Source: Rhynchonema sp. JSB1_4 (lineage: Eukaryota; Nematoda; Chromadorea; Monhysterida; Xyalidae). Taken from it: a DNA stretch of 64,000 bases. The position numbers and the translations under genes were made by a program. Below the pieces are notes generated by a model that was not told where the DNA came from, searched no databases, and saw only the letters and a program-made list of their open reading frames with translations. Positions 36,754-49,255 of the stretch are shown piece after piece. Position 1 is the stretch's first letter, and every line of letters begins with the position of its first letter. The stretch is taken from positions 41,198 through 105,197 of the forward strand of contig JASAMV010006783.1 in the NCBI GenBank assembly GCA_030248065.1. Reading direction: 5' to 3'.

Positions 36754-37724
36754 TTATTCAATACGAATAACTGTGCATGTACCAAAAGCAAAGCAGTCCG
36801 TGCTCGTGGGTGGATCGTAGAGACACTAAATACAAAGGGAATTTTTGACTTTTGTGCGGTTTTGAATAAATAAATTGTCGGGTTTCGCTTCGGCTTGCTT
36901 GTCTGCAATTGAGGATAAAACCAAACCAACCAACCTTCCGTTTGATCAAGCTATCCTCACACCTTTGCGATTCGTAGATTACCCAGTTGCTTGGTGTTAA
37001 ATTTGCCCCAAAATTTTCCAACGAGATCGATCGATGAAACTCGGCAAAAATTGAATTCTCTTGCTTTACCGCCTCAGTCAAATGCGCGCTCCACCGTTCA
37101 CATGACGACCTACCGTAACCCAAACGAGGTATGCACGTCACTTGGGTTGCGTGCAGTGAACAACGCTTGGTGTGGCTGTCTGGGTGCATCTGCTGACTTG
37201 CTTGTGTTGTTTGAGTTATGTTTTTATCAAAAGCTCAAACAAAATCCGGCAATCCGTTCGCATAATGCTCGGAAGAGGGTCAACGTGGGATACTGTGCGT
37301 GACACCGGATTCCAGTGAAACTTTGGTTGTTCAGTGTGTTTTGCTCGGCGGGGTAACCAAGACGACTTGCAATAGGCAGCAGTCGTGCAGTGGAGCTCAG
37401 GCAAGACACAACCACACATACTGCTGGCTGGGTACACCACTTCACGGTTGTGGTGTACATGCGCGGATGGGTGTATACCTACGGCAAGCAAGGCCATGTT
37501 CAGGCGCTCAATGTGCGCACACAAATTTATTGTTGAGTCACACTGAGGTTGGGCTGTTCACTAATTAATCAAGTGACTGCTGTGGCAATGCATCCTGAAA
37601 GAACTCACATGAAAACAGCGTTACCACACTGTGATACTTGTGGCATGGCACGAGAGGAGAGAAGACTGTGAATGCCTTTCTTTCACTCAACATGGCTTGT
37701 AGTGACACCCGTTATTGATCTAAA
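36754..37724. other. Divergent intergenic region
   Basis: Separates the start of LIN-54 (-) from the start of the Ly6-like gene (+), so both promoters should be here. Frames of up to 143 codons on the - strand at 36758-37189 show no domain and are most likely chance or 5' UTR. Confidence 0.55.
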
Positions 37725-38384
37725 ATGAGGCGCACTTTTGCCTTGGTCGTAACAATCGCCCTGTGCTGTCAGCTGGTCAACGGACTACGCTGTCATCATT
37801 GTGGAGATTGTGCCAAAAATCGATGGCTGCCATTCGACTGTCGAGACCCGAGAGGCGGCATAGTTGACGGTGACGTGTGCATCAAGGTTGGTGCATTGTT
37901 GGCCTGGCTCGATTTGCAGTGGGATCCACTGCTCTGGCTGCTTCCAGGTGCTCATGAATTTCGCCACACCGTGACTTTTACAAGTCAGGTGAACCTGTTG
38001 GTTCATCATATTGTATTCAGCCTAACGGAAATGCTCCATAGTGACCGTAACCCAAACGACAAGGCCCGCGCCAGATCATGTCAGCACACAGAGGGTAGAG
38101 AGTATTATACCATGAAACATTATTGTCTCATGTCATCACACTTACAGACCACCGACATCCACGGTACGACCAATCGCGCGTGTTTCGAGGGCGAGCATTG
38201 TCCAAACGGTCGTGACGGCTGTGTGATCGCAATGGGTGCGAGTGTGTGTTGCTGCTCAACCGACCTGTGCAATAGTGCCATGCCAACGCATGAAACATCA
38301 ACTGCTGTGTTGCTGTTGTTCGTGTATTTCATTTTTTCGTGTTGCTTTTACATTTTGCAGGCGGTATTGTATGAAACTTTCTAA
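37725..38384 (+). CDS. Ly6/uPAR-like small cell-surface protein
   Basis: Two exons, 37725-37886 and 38148-38384, give 132 residues. A signal peptide (MRRTFALVVTIALCCQLVNG) is followed by a Cys-rich domain that opens LRCHHCGDC and ends CCCSTDLCN, the hallmark CC-x-C-N end of the three-finger Ly6/uPAR fold. A hydrophobic C-terminus (VLLLFVYFIFSCCFYIL) may be a GPI signal or a membrane anchor. The intron is 261 nt, divisible by three and free of stops in frame, so an unspliced 219-residue form would also be open. Function unknown; nematode relatives modulate receptors or neuronal signalling. Confidence 0.75.
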   Translation: MRRTFALVVTIALCCQLVNGLRCHHCGDCAKNRWLPFDCRDPRGGIVDGDVCIKVGALLAWLDLQWDPLLWLLPGAHEFRHTVTFTSQVNLLVHHIVFSLTEMLHSDRNPNDKARARSCQHTEGREYYTMKHYCLMSSHLQTTDIHGTTNRACFEGEHCPNGRDGCVIAMGASVCCCSTDLCNSAMPTHETSTAVLLLFVYFIFSCCFYILQAVLYETF

Positions 38385-39398
38385 TCGTTCGGATCGGAGT
38401 AGTCTAGGGAACCGATGACATCGCTTGAATCTGCGAGACCAACTGATGTGATTGGTTTATAATGCTCTTGGCCGATCAGATCCCAATACAAAGTACGATA
38501 TCCAATATCAGACCCTTAAATGGCACAAATAGATGCACAGCGAACATCCACAAATGTGATGAGTTTTAGAATCAAAGGTGCGTACTGATTTGCGTCATTT
38601 ATTTTGCAAAACCGCATGGACTTGTGTTTACATTGTTATACCGTGTTTTTCGTGTCGTGTCACCAAACACTTTGGTGTTTGTTCAGAATAATGATTTTTT
38701 GACCAGCACTGCGTGCGCTCGTTGTATTGACACGACACGAGAGTGGTGGGTTCGGTTGAGGTGTTGTTCTTTTACCCCAGTGGGTTTATCCAGCTAAAGA
38801 ATAATCGGTTTGTGTATTGTTCGAATGGTGCTGTTCGTTCTTTCAAAGATCACACACAACTGGCTTTGAATCGTGATTCATAATAGTGCACAAACATATC
38901 AAAAGTTCAAATACTTGACAACAAATGTATGAATAAATGGCGCGATCATCACCTCGATTACGACCATCTTACGAAAATGCAAATCAATACGAAAAGGAAA
39001 ATCAATGAAGCTGTTCGCTGTACAAAAAAAACATACTGGAGAGTTCCGAATTAGAGGTTTCCGGGCTCTCACATATTTGGCTTTTGTATCTATTTTACGG
39101 TTTGAAACTGAACGCTCAACGCTGTACTAGATCTCCTTTAGTTTCATAAAACTGGCCTTTATTATTCGAAAACGGTCATGAACATGGAGGATGCCGCATG
39201 TCATGTGTCTGTGTCTTTTGTCTCCTCTTGGAGCACAAAAATATTTTTTGCCCGAATAAGAGTCCAGAGGTATTCGGAAACTTTTCCGAATACCCTTTCC
39301 GGTGGGAGGGCTTTTGTTCGGAATTCTCTGACGAATCTAATTCATTACGTTGATACAGTAAACTTTCATATATCAAACACACAAAATTTTCTGAATTT
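38385..39398. other. Intergenic
   Basis: No gene or clear repeat recognised; AT-rich spacer between the Ly6-like gene and the convergent small secreted peptide gene. Confidence 0.55.
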
Positions 39399-39665
39399 TC
39401 ATGATCCCTCAATGTCCTCATAATCGACAACCTTCTGTTCCGCCTTTCGTTTGAGCGCGCACAGCTTGTTCCAAAGTTTGTTTTCACTGGCTGATGTTTC
39501 AACGGGCTGCCCGTTGCTATCGTCACAGTGATCGAGCAGGATTGTGGCTAGTTGCTCCAGATGTTGTTGCGTTGGTGGAGTGTTTCTGTCGACCACCATC
39601 GGCGCACTATCGCTCAGCCACACGAACAACAATGACAACAGCAGCAGCGCAAGTTGATGTTTCAT
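39399..39665 (-). CDS. Small secreted peptide, 88 residues, unknown family
   Basis: Intronless frame with a clear signal peptide (MKHQLALLLLSLLFVWLSDS) and a predicted mature chain of about 68 residues with two Cys, an internal basic KRK and an acidic end (DYEDIEGS). I do not recognise the family; a peptide hormone precursor or a small matrix protein are possible. Upstream on the - strand a good acceptor (ttttttcttcttcag, about 39700) lies shortly before the ATG, consistent with a spliced 5' leader. The signal peptide and intact frame are the only evidence for a gene. Confidence 0.55.
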   Translation of the reverse strand: MKHQLALLLLSLLFVWLSDSAPMVVDRNTPPTQQHLEQLATILLDHCDDSNGQPVETSASENKLWNKLCALKRKAEQKVVDYEDIEGS

Positions 39666-42550
39666 TATGCTTTACTGCGCGTATTGCCCAGTCTGAAGAA
39701 GAAAAAATGAGGTGATTGTATAGGTAAATAGCAAAATGGTGCGGTACTGTCTGAGAGCTGCTTTAATTTTGACACTAGCGCAAAAGTTGTTCCTCAATGC
39801 AAGGTTAAACATCCACATTCGAATAAAGTTGATACGATTTATGTATGGTTGTGCACAGGCACAGCCCGAGATCGTTTTTGGACGAAGGTTTTTGCGTATA
39901 CCAAAATACTTTTTTCAGAACATAGACACAAAGACACGCACAAAAATAGTTTTTTTCATGTTTGGGAAACAAACGCTGCCCTTTCCGAAGGGGCATGTAC
40001 AGTATACTGGCATTGGGCCATTGAATTATATAGATGGGAATTCAGATATGGGTGCGGCAGTTTCACATACCTACTGGAGGTCGCAGCTTTTTTATGACTT
40101 AGGCCCAATATTTTACTGTGTTGTAACGGAAACAGTTCGTACGAAACTACCCACATAAAATTTGAAGTTCAATTTGGAAAGTGAAATCAATGCGCAGGAC
40201 ACGGTCAGTTTAAGTAAGCTACGCGTCACTTCTAAATTTCCATGGTTGAAAACATTATACACATACAGTACCATCAAGTCTGGATGTTAGTCAAAACATG
40301 GCTTGAAAAATGCAAACATCGGTTATGCACAAAAATTCTAAACGCAAAACACGGGCAAAAGATGAAAATTCACAGCGTACGACAGGCCAGAAGATCTGAC
40401 TACATATACGTATACACGTGCGAATAGTGATGCTGCGAATCGTTCACGTGAATGAAAAACGGCCAGGAAATTATTTGCAAGTTCCAAGTTCGTTTGTTTT
40501 GAAGCCTTACAGTAGCTGTCTGGATAGGTCCGTTATCAGGAACCCACACCTAGATTTTTTTTCGTTAGTTACTTGAACACAAACGTTGCCGCAAGCGATA
40601 ACAAATTCGGTTCGCTCAAATGCTGACTTTGACCTTTTGCCCCTGCTCGACCCAGGATGTTGAAAAACATTTCACGTCATTTTTCATAACACACATACTG
40701 TATCCTAATGTATCTGCACGTCACGGCATTCATTCCAGCATTGCACGGTTGCACGTCCTCCTAGAAAGAATGGGTTACGGTAAGTATGAAGCATAACTTC
40801 CGTTGGTTTGGGTGTGGAAATTTTGTACATTTTGTAAGTTATTTTGACTAGACATGCTTGTAATAAACGCCGATCCGAAAGCATGACGGGCAGATTTTTA
40901 TGCGAAGCATTTACTTTCTGATAACAAGAACAGTGGAAAGTTGGACGCACACTGAGAAACCTTTTTGAGGTGTTCGTGAATGGCTGCTGCGAGTTTAATC
41001 ACGAGTTTGGGATGAAAAAAACAAAAGCTAACATACAACACACAGGATCAGCGGCGATGCTTTTCTGGTAGCTGGTTTCCGACCTGGCACACGATTTTAC
41101 TGAACATCTGCATGTATGGCATGTTCGTTTCAAACATATTCCATGGACAGGATATATTTCATCACATGAACTGGATGTTTGCGATACGGTTTACAATCAA
41201 TTGCACAGTTTTGTTCAGCTGTCATTTTTAACAGGAAATGCGGTTTGGTCTATTCTAATCCAGTATTTGCTCCCGGCACAAATTTCTAAATTTGTAAAAT
41301 CTATGCTCAAAACATCTTTCGGTATCACGTTAATATCGGATTTAAATCCTAATCGTGTGATTATAATTAGTAGTTGTTGACAAGGAGTCTCAAGGTCATA
41401 ATGCCGTTGCCAAGCAAACTTCTGTCAATAAACAACGCCCACCAAGCGTTACACCTCGTGCTTGGGCTAAGGACAATCATCTTTTGACATCATTTGGCGA
41501 AACCGAAACAAATCGGATCAACCAATCACGTGTTCTGACGTCAACGAAAAGTACAGCTTGCGGCTGCGACCTATGGTACTCGGTTAGGTTAAGTACGAGG
41601 TATGTAATGTAAAGGACAACTACACCAACACGAGCCCGATTTCGAAGGTGGTGTGTATTCAAAATGAATAGAAAGAGAAAATCATCATGCTCCACTTTGT
41701 ATTCTTCAACGTGTGACATTTCCCAAATCAGCAGCCACGTATAAATGTTTCACTATTCTGCCAGCTGCGAAATCGGGCTCGTGTTGACGTAGTTTGCCTT
41801 AGCCCGATTTCGGAGGTGGTGAACTTGCAAAACACAAAGAAAGAGAAAATCATCATGCTCGATGTTGTATGCCACAACGCGTTATTTCCCAAATCAGCAG
41901 CCACGTCATGAATGTTTCACCTTCACCATTTTGCCAGCTCCGAAATCGGGCTCGTGTTGGCGTAGTTTTACTTTACATAGTATGTGTACATACGTCAGGC
42001 AACTTTGACCAGCGTAATAGTTGTTCCACTGAACAAATAACCTTTGTGCTTAGTAGAAGTTTCAGCGCCAACGCCATTTTATGATGTTATCCAAACAAAC
42101 ATTATCGTAGGGTTGTGCTTGCCTTCAATCTTTATGTAGTAGCTATCGGTGCACTCCGTAGCACTGGCATATTCAGGGAGAGGCCACAGCGGCCTTGGTC
42201 CCTGTCTAGTCAAAGTGGACCATTTCGGAGAGAGGGAGGAAAAAGGACAACTAAATCGCAGGATGTTTCACTCTAGTACAGTTCAGAGGTCCAAAAAACC
42301 CAATTTCCACGAAACTTGGCTGTCGCAAAACGTGCAAAATTTTCGTGTACGACATAGGTATTTGGCTTAAAGTTGCCCAACAACGATAAAACGATTTTTG
42401 AAGAATCAGCGCGCGGGTAAAAATGACTTGTAGGATTTGACCCACTCAAGCTGCTCGCACTGCTCCACAGTCGGGTACCATAAGTGCGGGGGGTGGGTAC
42501 AACCGTAGTCAAAGTTACAGTATCCTTCACACATACAGTATCCCAGCGCA
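39666..42550. other. Intergenic region left of the cyclase duplication
   Basis: No gene recognised. A stretch at about 41390-41560 resembles the sequence downstream of each cyclase gene (shared 'atgccgttgcc-agcaaa-ttctgtcaa' and 'caatcatcttttgaca'). The composite inverted-repeat element lies at 41600-41985. The rest is AT-rich without signal. Confidence 0.6.
41600..41985. mobile_element. Composite inverted-repeat element with internal tandem duplication
   Basis: The outer arms share 'atgtaaag-acaactac' and 'aacacgagcccgatttcg' in opposite orientation. Inside, two direct copies of about 170 bp (41620-41792 and about 41798-41965) each keep their own cccgatttcg ... cgaaatcggg ends. It looks like one MITE that was duplicated in tandem or inserted beside itself. 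Confidence 0.7.
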
Positions 42551-45500
42551 ATGCCCCCAGCGACCATCCAAGTGCGTCCCAAATCGGCCACATCCCAAGG
42601 TCCTCCACCTTCGGTGGCCGTTAATTCGTGGGTGTCGTCCGACAACTCAAGTGGCCATTCGTCAACTGGCCGAGTGCTCAATGCCGCATCACGGCTCGAC
42701 CCTAAGGAAGTGACACTTCAGGTCTGAAGTATCCGTTGGTGTTTTTAGACATTTTGGCTGGTACAAACTGATATCAGACTTTGGCCATCGATATGGTCCT
42801 CCGGTCTTGCCTTGGTTGATATTGGCTTGAAGATATCTCTATTTTGAAAAGCGTATCAGTTACTCAGTAACAACCTAACGTGCGCTACGTGAAATTCCTG
42901 GTATCAGTAAGCTTCGAGATAAACGTTAATGCAAACAGTCAAAGAAGATCAAACAGGACCGTACCGATCACCGTGTTTGACATCGGCCTCCGGTTTCAAC
43001 AATATAGTGCCAGGACAAGGCTGTGGACGCTAAAGAAAGCGCGAATTGACACAAACACAAACAGAAAACTATGTGGCAACTTATCGCAAACTGGGTTATG
43101 AATATACGCTGTCGTCCCATTAACCCAAAATATCGTGCGTCGCTTTCTTCTGTGAGCTCTTGTCACCTACATAAATGTTTTAGTTTTTCGAAGTCACCCC
43201 GCTGACGTTTTAGATTCTGATCGTTGTGGTGCCACTCACGGTCATCGCCATTTTGGCTCAGATCACCGTTATTCACTCGCTGGAGGAACGCACACAGGTT
43301 ACTGTAGCACTGTATGAAGCAACGCACACTGGTCACTGCACAGCCAGACGCAAGACTTCTCACACTCCACCGTTTTGGAGAAGAAGAAAAAAGGACCTCT
43401 TCCCTTGGTCCCCTCTTAGATTTCGGTCGAAAAAACGTTCGAGAAAATCGGGGGTAATTTCGGTCAGAGAACCAGAATATCCGGCCTCCACTTGATCGTA
43501 TGACGTTCTTAAAGTGTTTAATTGTTTTTAAACACTTTCTGGAGTTTTGAAAGGTTGTGTAAGGTTGTTTAAACACTGTCCTCTCACAACAACGCCAGGC
43601 ATCACAACTATCGCACATGATTCACGATGTTGCATCGCTGGAGAACATCATTCACAGACTGCTTCGTGAGCAGTCAGCCAGTTGTGCGCTGATTGCTGCA
43701 AGAAAGTGAGTCGCTGTCTTCTGTCGTTTTTGGGCCAAAATTAACACTGAAGGACTGATTCAAAGCCTCCTTTTGCCCGCACTGCGCAAAAGTGTGTCGA
43801 ACTCGGTGATCGGCACTGCACTGGTCAGGTCACGTGACTAAATTTGACGTTTTACTAAATTTATCCACTTTGTGTTTTCGATTTTTGTAGCGTGAATCCT
43901 GTTTGTCCGATGCTGTTGCGTGTATGCACGCCGTTTTATGTTCGAATATTTGGCAAACCTGCCTTGCGATTGTTGTAGCACGCTCACAAACACAGCTGGT
44001 TAGATTGCCTGCTTAGTAAGTGCGGCCGCAGGTTCACGCCGTTGAGGACAAATGAGAATGTCAGTCCGCAACCGGGACAACCTGGCCAACCCTTATTATA
44101 TTTTACGGCCTGACAAACTGTCACGAACGCAGGCGGCAACGTTCTGGGGCTGGTGGCGGGCTTGAAGGAGCTGAAATGTTGCTGATTGAAGACCGATCAG
44201 CGACGGACAACGAACTTTCGTACACAATCAAGCACTGGCGCATGGCCAACGCCGATGACATCAAGGTCTATCTCGAAAGTCTCATGCAGCAAATCAACAC
44301 CTATCGAATTGCCGTGGGCAATGCAAACACCACTTGTGAAGAGGTGGTCAAGTGAGTGATGTTTGGAAAGAAGTGGTGTTTCAAACATTGTTTTGGTGCA
44401 CGAGACAAGAATGAAACAGCCTGATAAGGCTTATTCGACTGTCACGCTGTCTGACCGCATGTGAATAAGTATTAGTAAAAATACTGCCGGCTGGGTAATG
44501 CAGGGGTGACTGAATTGTTGGGCAGATACAGTAATACGTACAGTAGGTACATACTGGCAGTTATCAAGCTTCTGTGATCGATCCGAACCGGTTTTGCCTA
44601 GCGCAGCTGACTTTTTCTATGATGCGTATTTCACGACATGGTGACGCTGCTGGTCTTGACCAGCGTAAAAGTTGTCACAGATTGATAAAGCTGATCGAAA
44701 TTAATGGCATAAGTATTCAACATAATTTAAATCCTCGCGACCAAGTCAGAACTGACCCACACCAAGTTTGACACATGCCATTGTCCAAAATCGCGTTATT
44801 TTTTCAGAAAATTGTACGGTCCGACGATGAACCAGTTCACGGACAAAATTCTGCATCTCATCGGCCGTGTTGATCAGGGTCAGACCTGTCAGATGGTCGG
44901 TACGTTTGTCGCTTGGAATACGGCAAAGCCGTACATTGGTGAGTCTCGCCTTGAAAGATCAGGCAAAATTCAGGACGACAATTAATTTGAATATCATTTT
45001 GCAGAACAATGGCTCTCGATGGGCGCCGAGTATTTCAATTCGTATAACATAAGCCCCGGCGAAGCGGCGGAATTCTTTCGTGAGTTGTTAAGAAAGGCGG
45101 ATTTCTATAAAGGCTCATTCAACTTTTGTAGGAGGATACCGAGTTTGGGAAAGCAAGACACCACTTTTGACCAGCATCTGTCTTGGGGCAATTTTTGTAA
45201 GGGATTGTTACGCTCGTAGTTATGCGTGACATCAATTTGGAAATATATCTTCGACACGGAAAGTCACGTGACCAAAATCGGACCAATCTTTTAGACGAGC
45301 CAGAATTTTTCTAACATTAATCAAATAAAAGGTTGACTGATTCACAAAAAAGCACATTTGCAGAAAACCAGGGCACAATTGAGATTCTGCTTGAGTACGG
45401 AATGGACGCGTATGAATGCACGGCGTGCACAACGGACATCAAGGATTGGTATGAGCACTACACTGGTCAACACGCAGAATCGGTTGCTGATTGGAAACTG

Positions 45501-48005
45501 CTAGAGACCGCCGTCGTTTATCGAAACGCTAGGTCGTTATGGGAATCTTGTCATGAAGAAGGGGGAATCGTCCGCTTACCGCCTTTACGGTTGTAATCGT
45601 AAATCTTAGTGCAGATTATTTTAAGTGAGGACGGGCGAGCGTTCTACAACGGCGATCGTTGGCGGCGAACTGTCGTGCAGCTGTACGACCATATTGATCG
45701 TGTTGGTCGATCATTTTGGATTTTTTCTGGCGGTTTATTGGAATGTTTCATTCAAAAAATTGTTTGCCAGTCGCCTTGGCCACAAGGTTCCTCTGAACTC
45801 TGAAAAGACGGTGATTTCATGACTGGCTGTAACAACTCTTACGCCGGTCACACTAGGAAAATCTCTCAATGTTTTTCTCAAGAGTAAAGAAGACAGACCC
45901 GATCAAATCACCGCGGCATTCGAACATTGGGTTTAAGCGAAACCAGTGTTGAAATGAACATTTTGAAGAAAAATTTAAGAGAAAAATAAATTGGTCGTTT
46001 TTTTTAAATTTCAGTACATCGACGGTGATGTTCTGCACAATCTGTTGAAGAAATTGGCAGTGAACGTGGCGAAACGGGACAACAGTTTCTGGCTGGAAGT
46101 GATCTTCACTTGTTGCATCTGTGTCATCTGTCCCTCGTTGGTGGTAAGTGGGATTGAATTGATTAGTTTATCTGATAAAAAATAGACTGATTGCCGGTGT
46201 GTCGATCGTGGTGATCGTTCCGGTTACTTCGATCATGCGATGAATGAACTGAATATATCCAGATTTACTTATCACATTAATTTTGACCAACGCAAAAAAA
46301 AATTCCAGGCTGTTATATAACAAGCAGATTTTACGCCGAACAAAATTGGTAGGTCATCAACGATCGCGATATGTATAAGTGACCGGAACCAGGCTGATCA
46401 CCTGTAATTCGGACCTTGAGCTCTCAGATGAATCGATCAGCTACTAAGCTGATCAATCAATTGTTCAGATTGTGTACGCCGTGTACGCCACGAAGCAACG
46501 CAGGCAGCTAATCGAAGTGGCGCGTCGAATGCGTGAACAAAGTCGCATGTTGGAAGCGGAGGAGAAAAAGACCACGCAATTACTCAATCAGATGTTGCCC
46601 AGGGCCGTTACTGAGGCCATTCGCAGCGGTACGGCCCACAGTATATTCTAACATTCACTTTGCATGGTAAATTTACCCAGCCCCTTCCCTTGACGAATCA
46701 GGTAAACCTGCTTTAGGCGGCTTGATTGCGGCCCATGTTTCATTGCAACTGTTGGTTTCACATCCACAATATAACAGGTCAATGGATCGAACCCGAGGCA
46801 TACGACTCGGTGACAGTGTTGGTGTCAGACATGGTCGGCTTCACACCACTTTGTTCCAAGAGCACTCCGCTGCAGGTATGATGGCCAGTAGGGTGATGTT
46901 TGTGATGTGATATAATTTGAAATTGTGCCTGATTTCCAGGTTGTGTCCGTTCTGAATGCGTTGTTCACCGAAATCGACCACATTCTTGAGATACACGATT
47001 GTTACAAGGTCAGCTCAGATTGCAGTGTGCATTCACAACCCAAATATGAGCACGACCCAACCCACCTATGCAGGTTGAGACGGTTGGCGATATGGTGATC
47101 GTAGCGAGTGGTGTTCCGGTGCGTAATGAACACCAGCACAGTCGCGAATGTGGACTGATTGCACTGGATTTGTTGATGAATCTCAAGAATGTCCAGCTGT
47201 CCCACTTTCCCGGCGAACATCCGATGATGCGTGTTGGAATACACACATGTGCGTGATTACACCACTGAATGGGCCTGGTGATTGGATGCCTGGAATGGGT
47301 GTGATCACTCAAATACAATCTCCCAGATTATTGATGCCAGCTTTGGAGTTGCAAGACGTTTTGTGAAATGGGGGTGTGAGCCTGCCCGTGCCTGAAGCAT
47401 ACGCCACGTGGACCCTTCACCACGAAATGCTAAGCCAAAAACAGTGTGGGAAGACTTGCGTCAAGCATCTTACAATTAGCTGAAATCTGCAAATTCATTA
47501 TTCGTTGCAGCTGGTTGCACGGCTGGGGTCGTTGGAATGAAAAGTCCCAAGTACATGTTGTTCGGCGAATGTGTTGAATGGGCCGCAGCTATGGAGTCGC
47601 ACAGCAAGCGTAATTTGATACTTTGCGTCAGATTGGTTTTAAAAAATAATCCAACTTTTCCTGTAATAACAGCGATGCGCATTCAATTGTCGGCGCAGGC
47701 GTATGAGCACATGAGCGCCAAGCATCCTGGGGAATTCACATACAAAGAACGGGGACAGATCGAAGTGAAGGTATTGGATTGATTGACTGATTAATTAATT
47801 CGTCCATTGATTGATTAATTTACTGCGTGATCGACTATAGTTATAATTGATTGATGGAATTATTGGTTCATTGCCCGACTTGTGACAGGACCACGGTTCG
47901 ATGAGCACATTCTGGCTGTTGAGTGCATCCGATCATCCTCACACGGTCGATCTGGACGGGACGACACGAATGCATCAGCGAATGCTCTATCACAAACGTG
48001 ACTAG
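42551..48005 (+). CDS. NIT-domain receptor cyclase, copy 1 (predicted half-site)
   Basis: Membrane cyclase of 658 residues. Sixteen exons in phase: 42551-42721, 43214-43297, 43599-43705, 44133-44351, 44808-44938, 45005-45079, 45364-45532, 45626-45701, 46015-46143, 46469-46628, 46778-46875, 46940-47008, 47074-47248, 47511-47609, 47673-47770, 47889-48005. A short cytosolic end and helix 1 ([16 protein letters not shown], about 59-75) precede a roughly 290-residue extracellular region with NIT-type features ([38 protein letters not shown]). Helix 2 ([19 protein letters not shown], about 369-388) leads to a coiled linker ([10 protein letters not shown]) and the catalytic domain; there is no kinase-homology domain. 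Metal Asp458 (VSDMVGFT) and Asp502 and purine Glu498 (VETVGD) are present. In [17 protein letters not shown] the usual Cys, Asn and Arg are Met570, Glu577 and Ala581. The ATG is the first one conserved in both copies; a further upstream exon cannot be excluded. Confidence 0.9.
43970..44055 (+). other. tRNA-like remnant in cyclase intron 3
   Basis: 'cagctggttagattgc' resembles an A box and 'caggttcacgcc' a B box, spaced as in a tRNA. The diverged counterpart in copy 2 (about 52755-52830, 'aggttcgcgcgg') shows it predates the duplication. Not a functional tRNA by eye. Confidence 0.4.
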
Positions 48006-48240
48006 TTTTAGAATGGAGTGAATATCCGAACGAAATTGACATGGATTTAGAAAAAAGCATGTGAAAGCATCGTTATACCTTGTCTCGTTGTGATACACCC
48101 AACATTTTCTCGCGCGTTGATTGGCTCATTCGCGATGAACAGCCAATCAACGCGTCAGAAATTGTTGCGTGTATCGCAACGGGACAATATGTAAAGTGGC
48201 CTTTAATTGTGAAGGCGGTTGTCTTGTCTTATCGTCTTAA

Positions 48241-49255
48241 GGTGCGGTTATACTCGTTCCGCGGAACAGAAGGAACGGGTGAAGGAACGATGGTTATACT
48301 TCGCCCGAAGAACAGCGGAAACGAGTATAGCCACGTCACACAGAACGATCTGACGCAATTGACAAGGAACTAAAAAACGTTCCGCGGAATAGAAAAAACG
48401 AAGTCAAAACATCTTGACTTCCTGATTGTCCCTTAAGCTTCATATGCTTGAAATTGTCACTGAGAGTCTTTGGTCAGTGGAAACTTTTACTTTTTGGAAA
48501 CAGCAAAGATAGAATGAACCATTTTCAAACCTAAAAATGCTCAACAGAACGATTTTGGGCTGCCATGGCCACCAAACATGAGAAATTCATAGCACAGTCC
48601 CATCTACACACGATCTCCTCCATCTTCGTCTGCATTTCACGCAATTAGCGAAAAATGATAAATGCATGAAAAAATAAAAACGGTGGACATTGTGGGAGAG
48701 TGGCCGGGGGGGGGGGGGGAGCCCACCCCTAAGCCGGGGCGGGGAGAGCCCGCTCCTAAGCCCCACCCGTCAGTTCCTGGACCGGTCTGATGCGCTTGAT
48801 TGCACAGATTAAACTGTGATATTTTACGCGGAACTAATTCGATTAAAACAGCATCCGGAGCACTATCCTAACAATCGTTTTTTGTCTTCGTTGCTGCCCC
48901 CCTTCCCCCGAAAATAAGGGGCAAAATGCTGTTTCACAGTAACGTAATGGTGTGGTGCTTTGATACGCATAGTTTACAGATGTTGTTTATTTTTTCTTCA
49001 TGTTTCAGCTGTTTGCAATGATTTTCAAGCTCAATAATTTGCCCAGCAGCCTCCCTAAAATTGCCGGGGCGGGGACGCCCTTCTATTTCTTCTCTGCCAT
49101 TAGTTTTTGGAAGAACGCGCAGGAACTGCGAAAACGCTTAAGGAATGAAAGAGTAGAAGGATTAGAGGAAGTTCGCTGCCGCTGTTCTTTCATTCCGTCA
49201 CGGAACTGTATTGCGCGATACAAGTATCGTTCCTCGGAATGAGTATAACCGCGCC
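48241..49255. mobile_element. Inverted-repeat element, 1015 bp, unit 1 only
   Basis: The ends are GGTGCGGTTATACTCGTTCC and its near complement (GAATGAGTATAACCGCGCC). CTTAA flanks both sides (48236-48240 and 49256-49260), compatible with a TTA/TAA-targeting Harbinger-like element. The paralogous site in unit 2, near 62985, is empty. The interior has a 15-nt G-run at 48705-48719 and no transposase frame. Confidence 0.85.

Noticed and set aside
43860..44165. Alternative start of cyclase exon 4 using the frame [18 protein letters not shown]..
   Set aside because: That frame runs into a TGA before the conserved segment; the acceptor at 44131-44132 joins exon 3 in phase in both copies.
45614..45625. 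Acceptor at 'gtgcag' for cyclase exon 8
   Set aside because: With the exon 7 donor it gives an immediate stop; the acceptor 11 bp downstream keeps the frame in both copies.
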